Positions 32,401 to 40,842 of a stretch of DNA of 64,000 bases are shown in pieces (positions within the stretch are counted from its first letter, which is position 1; every line of letters starts with the position of its first letter). The translations under genes and the position numbers were made by a program. The stretch comes from Streptomyces sp. NBC_01571. Lineage in GTDB: Bacteria; Actinomycetota; Actinomycetes; Streptomycetales; Streptomycetaceae. The notes below the pieces were generated by a model. That model saw only the letters and a list, made by a program, of their open reading frames with translations. It ran no database searches and was not told where the DNA came from. The stretch spans positions 2,356,001 to 2,420,000 of the forward strand of contig NZ_JAPEPZ010000001.1 in the NCBI RefSeq assembly GCF_026339875.1, written 5' to 3'.

Positions 32401-34195
32401 CCGCCGTACGGCGCTCCCCGTCGTACGCCCGCTCGGCCGCCGCCGCCGCGTCCGCCGCGCGGGCGGCCGTCAGCTCGGCGCGGGACTCGGTGGACGCCGC
32501 CTCCCGGGCGTGCTCCGTGGCCCGTCGCGAGGTCTCGCGGGCGGTGTCCCAGGCCGCGACGGCGGTCTTCTCGGCGTCGCTGGCGGCGAGCGCGGCGCGG
32601 GCCGGGTCGGCGTCGGGGGCGGTGTCGTCGAGCCAGCCCGCGCGGACCGCCTCGGCGGTCTCCTGCTCGACCTCGCTCAGTCGCTGGCGCAGGTGTCCGA
32701 TCTCGCTGCGGGCACGCTGGGCGGCGGTGGCCGCGGCGGTGGAGTCGGCGTACGCGGTCTCGCCGACGTCCTGCAGCCCGGCGGAGCGCTCCTCCTCCTC
32801 GTTGGCGAGTGCCTCGGCGCCCTCGGCGGCGCGGTGCAGGGCGCGGACGAGGTCGACGGCGGCCCGGGCGCGGGCGGCGAGCGCGGGCGCGGCGTCCCGC
32901 TCGGCCTCGAGGATCGCGGCGGCCACGCGCGCGGAGCGGTCGGCGGCGGCCCGGTGGCGCAGGACGAGTTCGGCGGCCTGCCAGGAGGCGTGCAGGGTGC
33001 GCGCGTCGGCGAGTTCGCGCTTCTGCGCGGCCGCCGACTTCTCCGCTCCGGCGAGCGCCAACGAGGCATGCCGGTAGGCGAGTTCCGCGGCGATCAGCGC
33101 ACTGCGCTCGCGGGCGCCCTCGGCATGGGTGACGGCGTACGCGGCGGCGGTGACGCGCTGCGCGAGCTCTCCGGCGCGCACCCGCTCCCGCACGGCCCGC
33201 GCGGACAGGCGCCGGGCCAGAGTCCGGGTGCGCCGCTCGGCGGCCGCGTGGATGTCACGGGCGCGGGAGCGGGCGTCGGCGGCCTCGACGATGCGTCCGA
33301 GCAGGTCCGCGGAGCCTGCCGTGAAGTCCCGCTCGGCGATCAGCTCGGAGCGCCGGCCCAGTTTGTTGCCGAAGCCGCCGACCAGGTCGGCGAGGCCGTC
33401 CGTGTCGCGGGTGTCGGTGACGGCGCGCAGCAGCAGGTCGGTGAAGTCGGAGTCCTTCTTGACGGCGAAGAGACCGGCGGCCTCGCCTTCGTCGGCGTTC
33501 ATCTCCCGCTGGTAGCGGAAGAGTTCGGGGTCGAGGCCGAGGTCACCGAGGTGTTCGTTCCAGCGGTCGTGGATCTCCTCCCAGTGCACCTCCAGGTGCG
33601 GGTAGGCCTTGCCCGCCTCGGTGATGGCGTCCCGGAAGCCCTTCATCGTGCGGCGCCGGCCCTGCGCGCCGGACACTCCCTCGGCGGACGGACGGACGGT
33701 GGTCGCCTCGGCGACGGGCAGACTGTCCAGGCTCAGGCCCGGTCCGGGCCGGAAGGAGTACCAGGCCTCGGCGAACTTCCGCGGGTCGTTGGAGACCTGT
33801 CGTCCACGCCACTCGCTGGCCTTGCCGACCACGACGCACTCGCCGGTCAGGGTGTGCTGCCATTCCAGCGCGACATGGCCGCAGTCGTCGGCGAGCAGGA
33901 ACTTGCGCAGCACACCGGAGCTGGCGCCGCCCAGTGTGTTGCGGTGCCCGGGCAGCATCACCGAGAAGATCAGCTTGAGCAGTACGGACTTGCCGCCGCC
34001 GTTCTCCAGGAAGAGCACGCCCGCGGGCGCGGGGCGGCGCGGCGGGCCGACGGGCTCGTCCTCGAAGAACTCCGCCTGGATGGGCGCGGGGTCGGGCACG
34101 GGCTCACCGACGCCCCGCAGATCCAGCACGGTGTCGGCGTAGCGCGCACCGGCCGGCCCGATGGAGTAGAGGCGGACCCGGGACAGCTCGTACAT
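29444..34195 (-). CDS. Giant SMC/MukB-like ATPase of a three-gene condensin-like system
   Basis: A 1583-residue protein with the head-coil-hinge-coil-head plan of SMC/MukB/JetC ATPases. The P-loop region LFLENGGGKSVLL ends at residue 70. Long Ala/Arg/Glu-rich coiled coils flank a globular insert around 690-850 that could be a hinge. The ABC signature FSGGQL is at about 1447-1452. Walker B reads TLFLDNPIG (about 1481-1489), with Asn1486 where the catalytic Glu normally stands, and YTTGLFD follows as a D/H-loop region. It is the last gene of a kleisin-kite-SMC operon. It does not look like the TIGR02680 JetC family by its N-terminus. Role (plasmid defence, chromosome organisation or repair) is unproven. 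Confidence 0.8.
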   Translation of the reverse strand: MYELSRVRLYSIGPAGARYADTVLDLRGVGEPVPDPAPIQAEFFEDEPVGPPRRPAPAGVLFLENGGGKSVLLKLIFSVMLPGHRNTLGGASSGVLRKFLLADDCGHVALEWQHTLTGECVVVGKASEWRGRQVSNDPRKFAEAWYSFRPGPGLSLDSLPVAEATTVRPSAEGVSGAQGRRRTMKGFRDAITEAGKAYPHLEVHWEEIHDRWNEHLGDLGLDPELFRYQREMNADEGEAAGLFAVKKDSDFTDLLLRAVTDTRDTDGLADLVGGFGNKLGRRSELIAERDFTAGSADLLGRIVEAADARSRARDIHAAAERRTRTLARRLSARAVRERVRAGELAQRVTAAAYAVTHAEGARERSALIAAELAYRHASLALAGAEKSAAAQKRELADARTLHASWQAAELVLRHRAAADRSARVAAAILEAERDAAPALAARARAAVDLVRALHRAAEGAEALANEEEERSAGLQDVGETAYADSTAAATAAQRARSEIGHLRQRLSEVEQETAEAVRAGWLDDTAPDADPARAALAASDAEKTAVAAWDTARETSRRATEHAREAASTESRAELTAARAADAAAAAERAYDGERRTAEGLAGEERLAELLSLPSAGARARGGVPLPRAGADTADATTGRLGRQTGAGDDPAGRTGHSASGAHGGAGGDTSAEPWTAAEGALTPEELDQYADELRTLLDDGVSSAERQLFELRTAAADDARILGALGDGGLLPPGPDVLATVEYLGEHGIPALPGWRYLAQAVDPVDHARVLAARPELVDGVIITDPDTHARAREALGEAALLPRSAVAVGTAAALLAPTPAVGAGDSGVFLVPPNPAMHDEHAADEERQTLRARATGRDEEIRVLAGRLAKDRELAARLASWRTGCPSGRLVELAGAAQEARAFAEEAEAELAEARTVRAEADETAAEAALVRDERQDTAQRARRAADALAGLAFRLRERAGWQVKLRELADEATESEARAQACLERARAADEDRRATQRAADDARRTARALRAERAEIAGAPDDVPQDAPDAAKSSLPALREAYRAASQLYEKVGVGADLRAEQARAESDESAALAELDRLSNKVRTRAAQLLESPDGSDGPSRQAAAARAEELVQLLETRMSTASEQLGRLRGEAERHAPEDGGVHTELSEELVPRDAEHAQTLLRTATGELAARAEALNQARAAHAELLDAHRTAEDAAGGFDETAALLRDLLREHSDEEQDEQEPYPGSLEEARHAATETRRSLRGCAADLSAAEGAVREAGDILVRHANSTRYEQVRTPARQQIRELPASALPEHAQKWADAFAPRLRVLTDELEQLERNRDSIVDRLRGLVESSLATLRSAQRLSRLPEGLGEWSGQEFLRIRFEEPDQATLTERLGEVVDEATRAAVKKNSDMRRDGMSLLLRGVGAALRPKGVAVEILKPDAVLRAERVPVGQMGDVFSGGQLLTAAIALYCTMAALRSNDRGRDKHRHAGTLFLDNPIGRANATYLLELQRAVSDALGVQLLYTTGLFDTTALAEFPLVIRLRNDADLRAGLKYISVEEHLRPGLPREAPAGEAVHTEITATRMFKRPAPIAP

Positions 34196-34217
34196 GGCGG
34201 CGGACTCTCGTCGTCAG

Positions 34218-34256
34218 TCTTCGGATACGTGGGGGGTTCTTCGGATACGTGGGGGT
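34218..34256. repeat. Tandem duplication abutting the kite-like stop codon
   Basis: A 20-base unit beginning TCTTCGGATACGTGGG at 34218-34237 is followed directly by a 19-base copy at 34238-34256 that lacks one G. It fills most of the 61-base gap between the kite-like and SMC-like genes and touches the former's stop. It may alter spacing to the SMC-like gene's ribosome binding site. Confidence 0.8.
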
Positions 34257-35138
34257 TCAGGAGTGGAACGGCAGCCCGGCGCCGGCCACCGGCTCCAGTT
34301 CGTCGCCGTCCTCGGCGGGCAGCAGACTCGCGGAGCCGTCGGTCACCGGGACGACGCCCAGCTCCAGCAGCTCGGCCATCGCGGCGCTGCCCGCCATGTC
34401 CCGGACCTGGAGCTGGTAGCGGGCCGTCGTCCGGTACGTGCCGCCCGCGTCGTCGCCGGTGCGCTGCAGGAAGCCGGAGTCGGTGAGGAACGCGACGGCC
34501 TTGCCGACGATGCCGGTGGTGGAGCCGGCCAGTCTTCGCGCGTCCTTGGTGGCACCGGTGGAACTGCGCCGCGCCCAGATCCGCCAGGCCGCCTCCAGTC
34601 CCGGGGCCTCGGTCGCCGGATCGGTGTTCTCGCCCAGTTCCTCGGCCCGCTCCTCCAGCCGGCGGCAGGCCTGGCGTACGAACGCGTCGACGCCGTTGAC
34701 CGAGACGCGCCCGATGTATCCGTCGTCGGCCAGGTCCTCCGGCCGCGGGAAGGCCAGGGCGGCCACGGCGAGGTGGGCGAGGCCGTGCAGGAAGCGGTCC
34801 ACGGAGTCGGCGGAGGTACGACGCGCGTAGTCGCCCATGCGGACGGCGAAGACGGAGTCCTCGGCGGCCGTGACCGCCATCCCCGCGCGTGCGGACACCT
34901 CCAGGACGACCAGTCCGAGCCCGGCGGCCACGGCGTCGGCGAGGCGCGCGAAGGGCGGGTCCTCGCGGTAGCGCCGCAGCAGCTCCGCGTACTCCTGGTC
35001 GCGCGCGGGCTGCAGTTTGGGCTGCAGTCCGAAGGCGACGAGCCGCGCCGCGTCGGCGGCGTCGGCGGGCGTGACGGGGGCGTTCGCCGGCGCGGCGACG
35101 ACGTCCGGCTCGCTCCACTCGACGTGCTGCTCGGTCAC
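34257..35138 (-). CDS. Kite-like (MukE/JetB-type) subunit, putative
   Basis: A 293-residue protein with no family I can name with certainty. It is predicted all-alpha with winged-helix-like segments (ARLVAFGLQPKLQPARD, GIVGKAVAFLTDSGFLQR then GTYRTTARYQLQVRD). Size and place between a kleisin-like and an SMC-like gene fit the kite subunit (MukE, MksE, JetB) that bridges kleisin and SMC heads. GTG at 35138 follows AAGGAG ten bases upstream; the longer in-frame extension is proline- and arginine-rich intergenic sequence. Confidence 0.65.
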   Translation of the reverse strand: MTEQHVEWSEPDVVAAPANAPVTPADAADAARLVAFGLQPKLQPARDQEYAELLRRYREDPPFARLADAVAAGLGLVVLEVSARAGMAVTAAEDSVFAVRMGDYARRTSADSVDRFLHGLAHLAVAALAFPRPEDLADDGYIGRVSVNGVDAFVRQACRRLEERAEELGENTDPATEAPGLEAAWRIWARRSSTGATKDARRLAGSTTGIVGKAVAFLTDSGFLQRTGDDAGGTYRTTARYQLQVRDMAGSAAMAELLELGVVPVTDGSASLLPAEDGDELEPVAGAGLPFHS

Positions 35139-35271
35139 GGAAGGGGCTCCTTGTTCAGAGGTACGGGGGCGGGGGCGCCCCGGTGCGGGGTGCGGCGAGC
35201 CGCGCGGCCGGCCACGACCGTCCGGCGGGCCGCGCACGACCCGCGGCTCCCCGGCGCCTGCGACGAGGTGT

Positions 35272-36789
35272 TCACTTCCGGTCCGCCGCCATCCCCGCCG
35301 CGTCCAGCAGGGCCATTCCCACGATGAGATCGGCGCCGCCGAACTCCGGATCGTCCAGCTCGGTCCCGTCGTCCACGGCGAAGAGCAGTTTCTCCTCGCC
35401 CTGCCGGTAGGCGGTACCGACCGGCGGGCTGGCCGCGTGGACGGCCAGCAGCGCGACCAGATAGGGCAGTTCGGGATCGCGGTGGCGCGCCTCCGCCAGC
35501 AGCCCGGACAGCCGCCGGGGCGCGTCGGCGGGCAGGTCGAGCAGCTCCATGGCGCTCGCGAGCTGCTCCTCGCTGAAGCGGCTGTCGTCCGGGGTGGCGA
35601 TCAGGTCCGGCTCGGGCATCTCGGCGCCGAGGTGCTCCCGCTCGACGGGCGGGGTCAGCAGGAGGTCGACGAGGTCCCCGACGCGGACGGAGACGGGGGT
35701 GCGCAGACCGGTTCCGCGCGCGAAGAAGGCGTCGGTCACGCGGCGCGCCTGCTCGACGGGCAGCGGCAGCAAGGGGGCCACCAGGTGGCCGTAGAGGTCG
35801 ATGCCCGCGGTCGTCATGGGGGTGGCGAAGGCCTGCCGGTCCTGCTCGGCGCGGAACAGCGGGCCGGCCTCCAGGAGCCGGGACTGGAGCTGTGTGTGCC
35901 GGCGGATGCAGTCCTTGACGATGTCGACGAGCTCGGCGGCGCGGCGCTTCTGCTCGGGGTCCTCGGACTCGTCGCGGGCCTTGCGGATGTTGGTGAGGAT
36001 CGCGTTCTCGTGGCGATAGCGGTCCGCGACGTGGTCGAGGGCCTCGGCGATCATGTCGGGCACGGCCCGGAGCCAGTCGACGGCCCGCACGTTGCGCCGG
36101 GTGGCGTCGAGCGCCCTGCGGAGCGTCTCCGAGTACTGCACGGTCCGGTAGCGGGCCTGTTCGGCGGCGAGCTGGGCGTCGGCGAGCCGGCCACGGCTGA
36201 TCAGCACCTCCAGCTTCACCTCGGCGGCGATCTGCGCGCTGGTGACGTCGGTGTCGAGGGCGCCGACGAGGACGTTGACCGCCTCGTCCGTCGTACGGAG
36301 GTAGACGGTCCCCCCGTACCCGGGGACCTCCTCGATCAGCTTGAAGTCGTAGTCGCGGCGCACATAGGAGCCGTCGGGCGCGAACGTGCCGTACACGGCC
36401 CGGAAGCCGCGGTCGACGCTGCCGACGTTGATCAGGTTCTCCAGGACCCAGCGGGCCACCCGCTCGTGCTCGGCGACGGGCCGCCGGGGTGCCTGCGCGG
36501 CGATACGCGGGATGAGCCGGGCCACTATCTGGTCGTGGTCGGCTCCGGTGTCGAAGTCCATGTTCAGGGTGACGAGGTCGATGGCGGCGAGGGCCACCTC
36601 GGCCATGCCGTAGACCGTGTACTCACCCGCGAGATTCACCTTGCGCACGTCCAGGTCGTGCAGCGGCGCGGTGCAGGCGAGCGCGCGCAGCCGCCGCGCC
36701 AGGCCCTCGTCGGCGGCCGGTCCCGGAGCAGGGCGCGGCGCCGCGCTGAGCTGGGGCGGAACACGGTCCGTCGATGCAGGCGAAGTCAC
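35272..36789 (-). CDS. Kleisin-like (MukF/JetA-type) subunit, putative
   Basis: About 505 residues, mostly alpha-helical. An N-terminal helical domain (about 40-220), a charged coiled-coil-like middle (YRHENAILTNIRKARDESED, IRRHTQLQSRLLEAGPLF) and a C-terminal winged-helix-like part with FSEEQLASAMELLDL are seen. Length, gene order and helical content fit MukF/MksF/JetA kleisins, and no enzyme motif is visible. The first codon is uncertain: GTG at 36789 is used, but a start 21 codons upstream is possible and neither has a good ribosome binding site. It is the first gene of the trio, 133 bases before the kite-like gene. Confidence 0.62.
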   Translation of the reverse strand: MTSPASTDRVPPQLSAAPRPAPGPAADEGLARRLRALACTAPLHDLDVRKVNLAGEYTVYGMAEVALAAIDLVTLNMDFDTGADHDQIVARLIPRIAAQAPRRPVAEHERVARWVLENLINVGSVDRGFRAVYGTFAPDGSYVRRDYDFKLIEEVPGYGGTVYLRTTDEAVNVLVGALDTDVTSAQIAAEVKLEVLISRGRLADAQLAAEQARYRTVQYSETLRRALDATRRNVRAVDWLRAVPDMIAEALDHVADRYRHENAILTNIRKARDESEDPEQKRRAAELVDIVKDCIRRHTQLQSRLLEAGPLFRAEQDRQAFATPMTTAGIDLYGHLVAPLLPLPVEQARRVTDAFFARGTGLRTPVSVRVGDLVDLLLTPPVEREHLGAEMPEPDLIATPDDSRFSEEQLASAMELLDLPADAPRRLSGLLAEARHRDPELPYLVALLAVHAASPPVGTAYRQGEEKLLFAVDDGTELDDPEFGGADLIVGMALLDAAGMAADRK

Positions 36790-36905
36790 GGTGCACAGAC
36801 TAGGTCCTCGGTCTGACAACGGTCGAAACGGCGCAGAAGCGACCGCCGTCACCGGGTGCGCGGCGCGCCCCTCGCCCGCCCTGCCCCGACGGCCCGCCCT
36901 TGCCC

Positions 36906-37610
36906 TCAGTCGATGCCCTGCGCGCCGTCCGCCACCCGCCGCGCGTAGACCTCCACGACCCTTTCGAGCGAGTCGTCGAGATAGACCGCGAGCAGGTGCT
37001 CGGCCGCGTCGCGGTCGCCCGCCTGAAGCGTCTCGAGGATCTCACGGTTGCGGGCGAGGTACGGCTCGTGCAGCCGCCGCGGGTCGTCCACCACGTGGAA
37101 GGCGAGGCGCAGTTCGGCGAAGACGCTGCGCATCACCTCGTCGGTACGGGAACTCCCGGCGAGCGCGACCAGCTCCCGGTGGAAGTGGATGTTGGCCGTG
37201 CCCACGGCTTTCCAGTCACCTTCGCGTGCCGCCCGCTGCCCCTCCTCGACGGCGCGGGCGAGATCGTCGAGGGCGTACGGCGGCTCGCCGAGCCCTCGGA
37301 CCACGGCGCACTCGACGAGGGTGCGGGTGCGGTAGATGTCCTCGACGTCCTCGACCGTCAGCACCCGCACGAACACACCGCGGTTGAGCTCGTGGACGAG
37401 CAGCCGCTCGTGCGTGAGCAGCCGGAACGCCTCGCGCAGTGTGTTGCGCGACACACCCAGCGCCCCGCCGATGCTGTCCTCGGACAGACGCGTCCCGGGC
37501 AGGAAGTACCCCTCGGCGACACGGCTCCTGAGGATGTCCGCCACCCTCTCGGCGGTGCTGGTGCGGCCCAGCAGGGCACGGTCGTCGGCCAGTCCGGTCA
37601 GCTCTGCCAT
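36906..37610 (-). CDS. GntR/FCD-family regulator of the adjacent oxoprolinase cluster
   Basis: A 234-residue GntR regulator of the FadR/FCD subgroup. The winged helix (about 18-85) contains TRLSEDSIGGALGVSRNTLREAFRLLTHERLL. The FCD ligand domain has EDIYRTRTLVECAVVRG and IHFHRELVALAGS, typical metal or acid-binding positions. It is divergent from the MFS-DUF1445-PxpABC operon, and a perfect palindrome sits inside that operon's promoter, so local repression is likely. The effector may be 5-oxoproline or a product of its breakdown, by inference from neighbours. Confidence 0.9.
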   Translation of the reverse strand: MAELTGLADDRALLGRTSTAERVADILRSRVAEGYFLPGTRLSEDSIGGALGVSRNTLREAFRLLTHERLLVHELNRGVFVRVLTVEDVEDIYRTRTLVECAVVRGLGEPPYALDDLARAVEEGQRAAREGDWKAVGTANIHFHRELVALAGSSRTDEVMRSVFAELRLAFHVVDDPRRLHEPYLARNREILETLQAGDRDAAEHLLAVYLDDSLERVVEVYARRVADGAQGID

Positions 37611-37654
37611 GCCCGGAATTCAATCGTAGATACAGGAACGAAACAACACGGGTA

Positions 37655-37684
37655 TTGAAGGATCGTTCAACGATCCTCTACCTT
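37655..37684 (+). promoter_or_regulatory. Promoter with embedded palindromic operator for the pxp operon
   Basis: TTGAAG at 37655-37660, an 18-base spacer and TACCTT at 37679-37684 resemble a HrdB-type promoter. A perfect 17-base palindrome GGATCGTTCAACGATCC occupies 37660-37676, between the two elements, the classical place for a repressor. It lies 45 bases from the divergent gntR start, so one bound repressor could control both directions. Confidence 0.65.
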
Positions 37685-37813
37685 GGCGGGCAGACGGCGC
37701 CGCAACGGCCCCACCGCCCGCTCGAACGCGGCGCCCGTCCCATCCGCACGGCACGGCACCGCACGGCACGGCTCAGTCCACACGCACCCTTCGTCCCTCA
37801 CTGCGAGGTGCCC

Positions 37814-39133
37814 ATGAGCACGACCCCTCCCTCCCAGTCCCTGACGGCCGACACCCGCCCAGGTACGGGTGAACCCGGCACCCAGGAAGGCGCGTTCACC
37901 TGGCTGCGCGCCCTCGGCCCACGGGGCCGCCGGGCCTTCGCCGGCGCGTTCGGCGGCTACGCCCTCGACTCGTACGACTACTTCACCCTGCCGCTGAGCA
38001 TGGTCGCGCTGGCGGCGTACTTCGGTCTGGACAGCGGCCAGACCGGTCTGTTCACCACCGTCACACTGGTCGTCTCGGCGGTCGGCGGCGCGATCGCCGG
38101 GGTGGTCGCGGACCGGATCGGGCGCGTCAAGGCACTCATGATCACCGTGATCACGTACGCGGTGTTCACCGTGGCCTGCGGATTCGCGCCGAACTACGAG
38201 ACGTTGCTGGTCTTCCGCGCCCTCCAGGGCCTCGGGTTCGGCGGTGAGTGGGCGGTCGGCGCGATCCTGGTCGCCGAGTACGCGAGCCCCAAGCACCGCG
38301 GGCGCACGCTCGGCGCGATCCAGAGCTCCTGGGCCGTCGGCTGGGGGCTGGCGGTGCTCGTCTACACCCTCGTCTTCCAGTTCCTCGGCGACGACCTCGC
38401 GTGGCGCGTGATGTTCTGGACCGGCGCGCTGCCCGCGCTGCTGGTCCTCTGGGTGCGCCGCCGGGTGCAGGACGCCCCTGAGGCGGCCGCCGCGCGCGAG
38501 AGGAGCGCGGACAAGGGCTCGTTCGCGGCGATCTTCAAGCCGGCCACGGGCGAGGACCCCGGTCTGCTGCGCACCACGTTCTTCGCGGTGCTGCTCTCCA
38601 CCGGAGTCCAGGGCGGCTATTACACGCTGGCCACCTGGGTACCCACGTACCTGAAGACGGAGCGCGGCCTGTCCGTCGTCGGCACCGGCAGCTATCTCAC
38701 GTTCCTGATCTCCGGGGCCTTCATCGGCTACCTCACCGGCGGGTATCTCACCGACAGGCTGGGCCGCAAGCGGAACATCCTGCTCTTCGCGGTCCTCTCC
38801 GCGGTCTGCGTCCTCATCTACGCCAACCTCCCGAGCGGCGCCAACACCCTTCTCCTCGTGCTCGGTTTCCCGCTCGGCTTCTGCATGTCGGCGATCTTCA
38901 GCGGCTTCGGCTCGTTCCTCAGCGAGCTGTATCCGTCGGCGGTGCGCGGCACCGGGCAGGGCTTCACGTACAACACCGGGCGCGCCGTGGGTGCCGTCTT
39001 CCCCACCCTGGTCGGCTTCCTGGCCGACAGCTGGGGTGTGGGCGGCGCCCTGGTCTTCGGCGCGATCGGCTACGCGCTCGCCGCCCTGGCGCTGATCGGC
39101 CTCCCCGAGACCCGTGGAAAGGAACTCCTGTGA
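37814..39133 (+). CDS. MFS transporter of the oxoprolinase cluster
   Basis: A 439-residue major facilitator protein with 12 predicted helices. It shows the metabolite:H+ symporter subgroup signature: [17 protein letters not shown] with acidic residues in the first helix, then [10 protein letters not shown] after helix 2. The ATG at 37814 follows GAGGTGCCC. Its stop overlaps the GTG of the next gene as GTGA. The likely cargo is an organic acid such as 5-oxoproline, inferred only from the downstream pxp genes. Confidence 0.88.
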   Translation: MSTTPPSQSLTADTRPGTGEPGTQEGAFTWLRALGPRGRRAFAGAFGGYALDSYDYFTLPLSMVALAAYFGLDSGQTGLFTTVTLVVSAVGGAIAGVVADRIGRVKALMITVITYAVFTVACGFAPNYETLLVFRALQGLGFGGEWAVGAILVAEYASPKHRGRTLGAIQSSWAVGWGLAVLVYTLVFQFLGDDLAWRVMFWTGALPALLVLWVRRRVQDAPEAAAARERSADKGSFAAIFKPATGEDPGLLRTTFFAVLLSTGVQGGYYTLATWVPTYLKTERGLSVVGTGSYLTFLISGAFIGYLTGGYLTDRLGRKRNILLFAVLSAVCVLIYANLPSGANTLLLVLGFPLGFCMSAIFSGFGSFLSELYPSAVRGTGQGFTYNTGRAVGAVFPTLVGFLADSWGVGGALVFGAIGYALAALALIGLPETRGKELL

Positions 39134-40053
39134 CGTCCGTGGCTTCCCCGGCCTCCCCGGCCTCCCCGGCCTCCCCGGGTGCCGCGGCCTCCGCGGGTGC
39201 CGCAGCACCCGCAACTCCCGCACCTCCCGCCCAACGCACGTCCCAGGAGCGCCCGTTGCACCCGCTCGGCGAGCACGCACGCGCGTGGACCCCCAAAATG
39301 GCGCGCGCCCGGTTCCGTTCGGGCGTGTCGGGGCCGACGGCCGGGATCGCCGCGGGGCACACCCAGGCCAACCTGATCTCGGTGCCCGCCGACTGGGCGT
39401 ACGACATGCTGCTGTTCTGCCAGCGCAACCCGGGGCCCTGCCCGGTCCTCGACGTCACCGACGCCGGCTCCTGGACCACCCCGCTCGCCGAGGGCGCGGA
39501 CCTGCGCACCGATCTGCCGCGCTACCGGGTGTGGGAGGACGGCGAGTTGGTGGACGAGCCCACGGACGTCGTCGACCGCTGGCGCGACGACCTGGTCTCG
39601 TTCCTGATCGGGTGCAGCTTCACCTTCGAGTGGGCGCTCACCGAGGCGGGCGTCCCGCTGCGCCACATCGAACAGGGCCGCAACGTCTCCATGTACGTGA
39701 CCGCGCGCCGGTGCCGGCCGGCCGGGCGGCTGCACGGCCCCATGGTGGTGTCGATGCGTCCGGTCCCGCCCGAACACCTGGCCGCGGCGATCCGGGAGAG
39801 CAGTCTCATGCCCGCGGTGCACGGCAGCCCCGTGCACTGCGGGGAGCCCTCGGGGCTGGGCATCCGCAGCCTCGCGCACCCCGACTTCGGTGAGGCGGTG
39901 GACGCCGAACCCGACGACATCCCGGTGTTCTGGGCCTGCGGAGTGACTCCGCAGGCGGCCGTGATGGCGTCCCGCCCACCGTTCGCGATCACCCACGCGC
40001 CCGGTCAGATGTTCCTCACCGACGCCCGTGACGAGCAGTACCGCGTGGCCTGA
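39130..40053 (+). CDS. DUF1445 putative hydro-lyase (YcsI-like)
   Basis: A 307-residue protein of the DUF1445/YcsI (D-glutamate cyclase-like) family. The core starts near residue 55 ([26 protein letters not shown]) and includes [13 protein letters not shown] and the C-terminal [29 protein letters not shown], with Cys and His residues typical of the family. Bacillus subtilis keeps the homologous ycsI in its ycsF-kipI-kipA operon, so the association with PxpABC is conserved. It may make or consume 5-oxoproline. The first 40 residues are an Ala-Ser-Pro repeat and a later start may be real. Confidence 0.85.
   Translation: MTSVASPASPASPASPGAAASAGAAAPATPAPPAQRTSQERPLHPLGEHARAWTPKMARARFRSGVSGPTAGIAAGHTQANLISVPADWAYDMLLFCQRNPGPCPVLDVTDAGSWTTPLAEGADLRTDLPRYRVWEDGELVDEPTDVVDRWRDDLVSFLIGCSFTFEWALTEAGVPLRHIEQGRNVSMYVTARRCRPAGRLHGPMVVSMRPVPPEHLAAAIRESSLMPAVHGSPVHCGEPSGLGIRSLAHPDFGEAVDAEPDDIPVFWACGVTPQAAVMASRPPFAITHAPGQMFLTDARDEQYRVA
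39142..39177 (+). repeat. 9-bp tandem repeat coding for Ala-Ser-Pro
   Basis: Four consecutive 9-base units (first GCTTCCCCG, then three GCCTCCCCG) lie in the extreme 5' part of the DUF1445 gene and give a fourfold Ala-Ser-Pro tract. The region is prone to slippage and makes the annotated N-terminus uncertain. Confidence 0.85.
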
Positions 40054-40083
40054 AGCGGCCCGGAAAAGGAGAGACTGCGCCTC

Positions 40084-40842
40084 ATGAGCCCGATCGATCT
40101 CAACGCCGACCTCGGCGAGGGTTTCGGCCGCTGGCGGCTGACCGACGACGAGCAACTGCTGTCCGTCGTCACCAGTGCCAACGTGGCCTGCGGATTCCAC
40201 GCCGGGGACGCGGTCACCATGCGGCGGGTGTGCGAGCTGGCGGCCGAACGGGGCGTACGGATCGGCGCCCAGGTCTCCTACCGCGACCTGGCGGGTTTCG
40301 GGCGGCGCGCGATGGACGTGCCGCCCGACGAACTGACGGCCGAAGTGGCCTACCAGATCGGCGCCCTGGAGGTCTTCGCGCGCGCCGCGGGCGCGCGCGT
40401 GGCGTACGTGAAGCCGCACGGCGCTCTCTACAACCGCGTCGTGCACGACGAGGAGCAGGCGGCGGCGGTCGTCGACGGCGTCCTGCTCGCGGACGCCGGA
40501 CTGCCCGTCCTCGGTCTGCCGTCCTCCCGCTTCCTGAAGCTGGCGGAGCGGGCCGGACTGCCCACGGTCACCGAGGCGTTCGCGGATCGCGCCTACACCC
40601 CGGAGGGCACCCTCGTGCCGCGCACCCGGGAGGGCGGGGTGATCACGGACACCGAGGAGGTCGTCGAACGCTCCCTGGGCCTGGCCCGGTTCGGCACGGT
40701 GACGTCCCACACCGGGGAGCGCGTCCCGGTCCGCGCCCGCTCGCTGTGCCTGCACGGGGACACCCCCGGCGCGGTGGAGCTGGCGCGCCGGGTCCGCGCG
40801 CGTCTGGAGTCCTCGGGTGTCCACGTGGAGGCCTTCGTATGA
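40084..40842 (+). CDS. pxpA: 5-oxoprolinase subunit PxpA (LamB/YcsF)
   Basis: A 252-residue LamB/YcsF protein, the expected length. DLNADLGEGFGRW and SANVACGFHAGD are at the N-terminus, with RIGAQVSYRDLAGFGRR and VKPHGALYN following. It forms the ATP-dependent prokaryotic 5-oxoprolinase with PxpB and PxpC, opening 5-oxoproline to glutamate. The stop overlaps pxpB as ATGA. Confidence 0.94.
   Translation: MSPIDLNADLGEGFGRWRLTDDEQLLSVVTSANVACGFHAGDAVTMRRVCELAAERGVRIGAQVSYRDLAGFGRRAMDVPPDELTAEVAYQIGALEVFARAAGARVAYVKPHGALYNRVVHDEEQAAAVVDGVLLADAGLPVLGLPSSRFLKLAERAGLPTVTEAFADRAYTPEGTLVPRTREGGVITDTEEVVERSLGLARFGTVTSHTGERVPVRARSLCLHGDTPGAVELARRVRARLESSGVHVEAFV

Noticed and set aside
30293..34486. A 1397-codon plus-strand open frame across the SMC-like gene.
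   Set aside because: It is antisense to the SMC-like ATPase, whose motifs are on the minus strand. The product is Gly/Arg/Ala repeats with no start signal.
29444..36789. A full Wadjet (JetABCD) defence system.
   Set aside because: No JetD-like nuclease gene is adjacent: the flanks are choline oxidase and a GntR regulator. The SMC protein also does not resemble known JetC N-termini. It was kept as a condensin-like trio.
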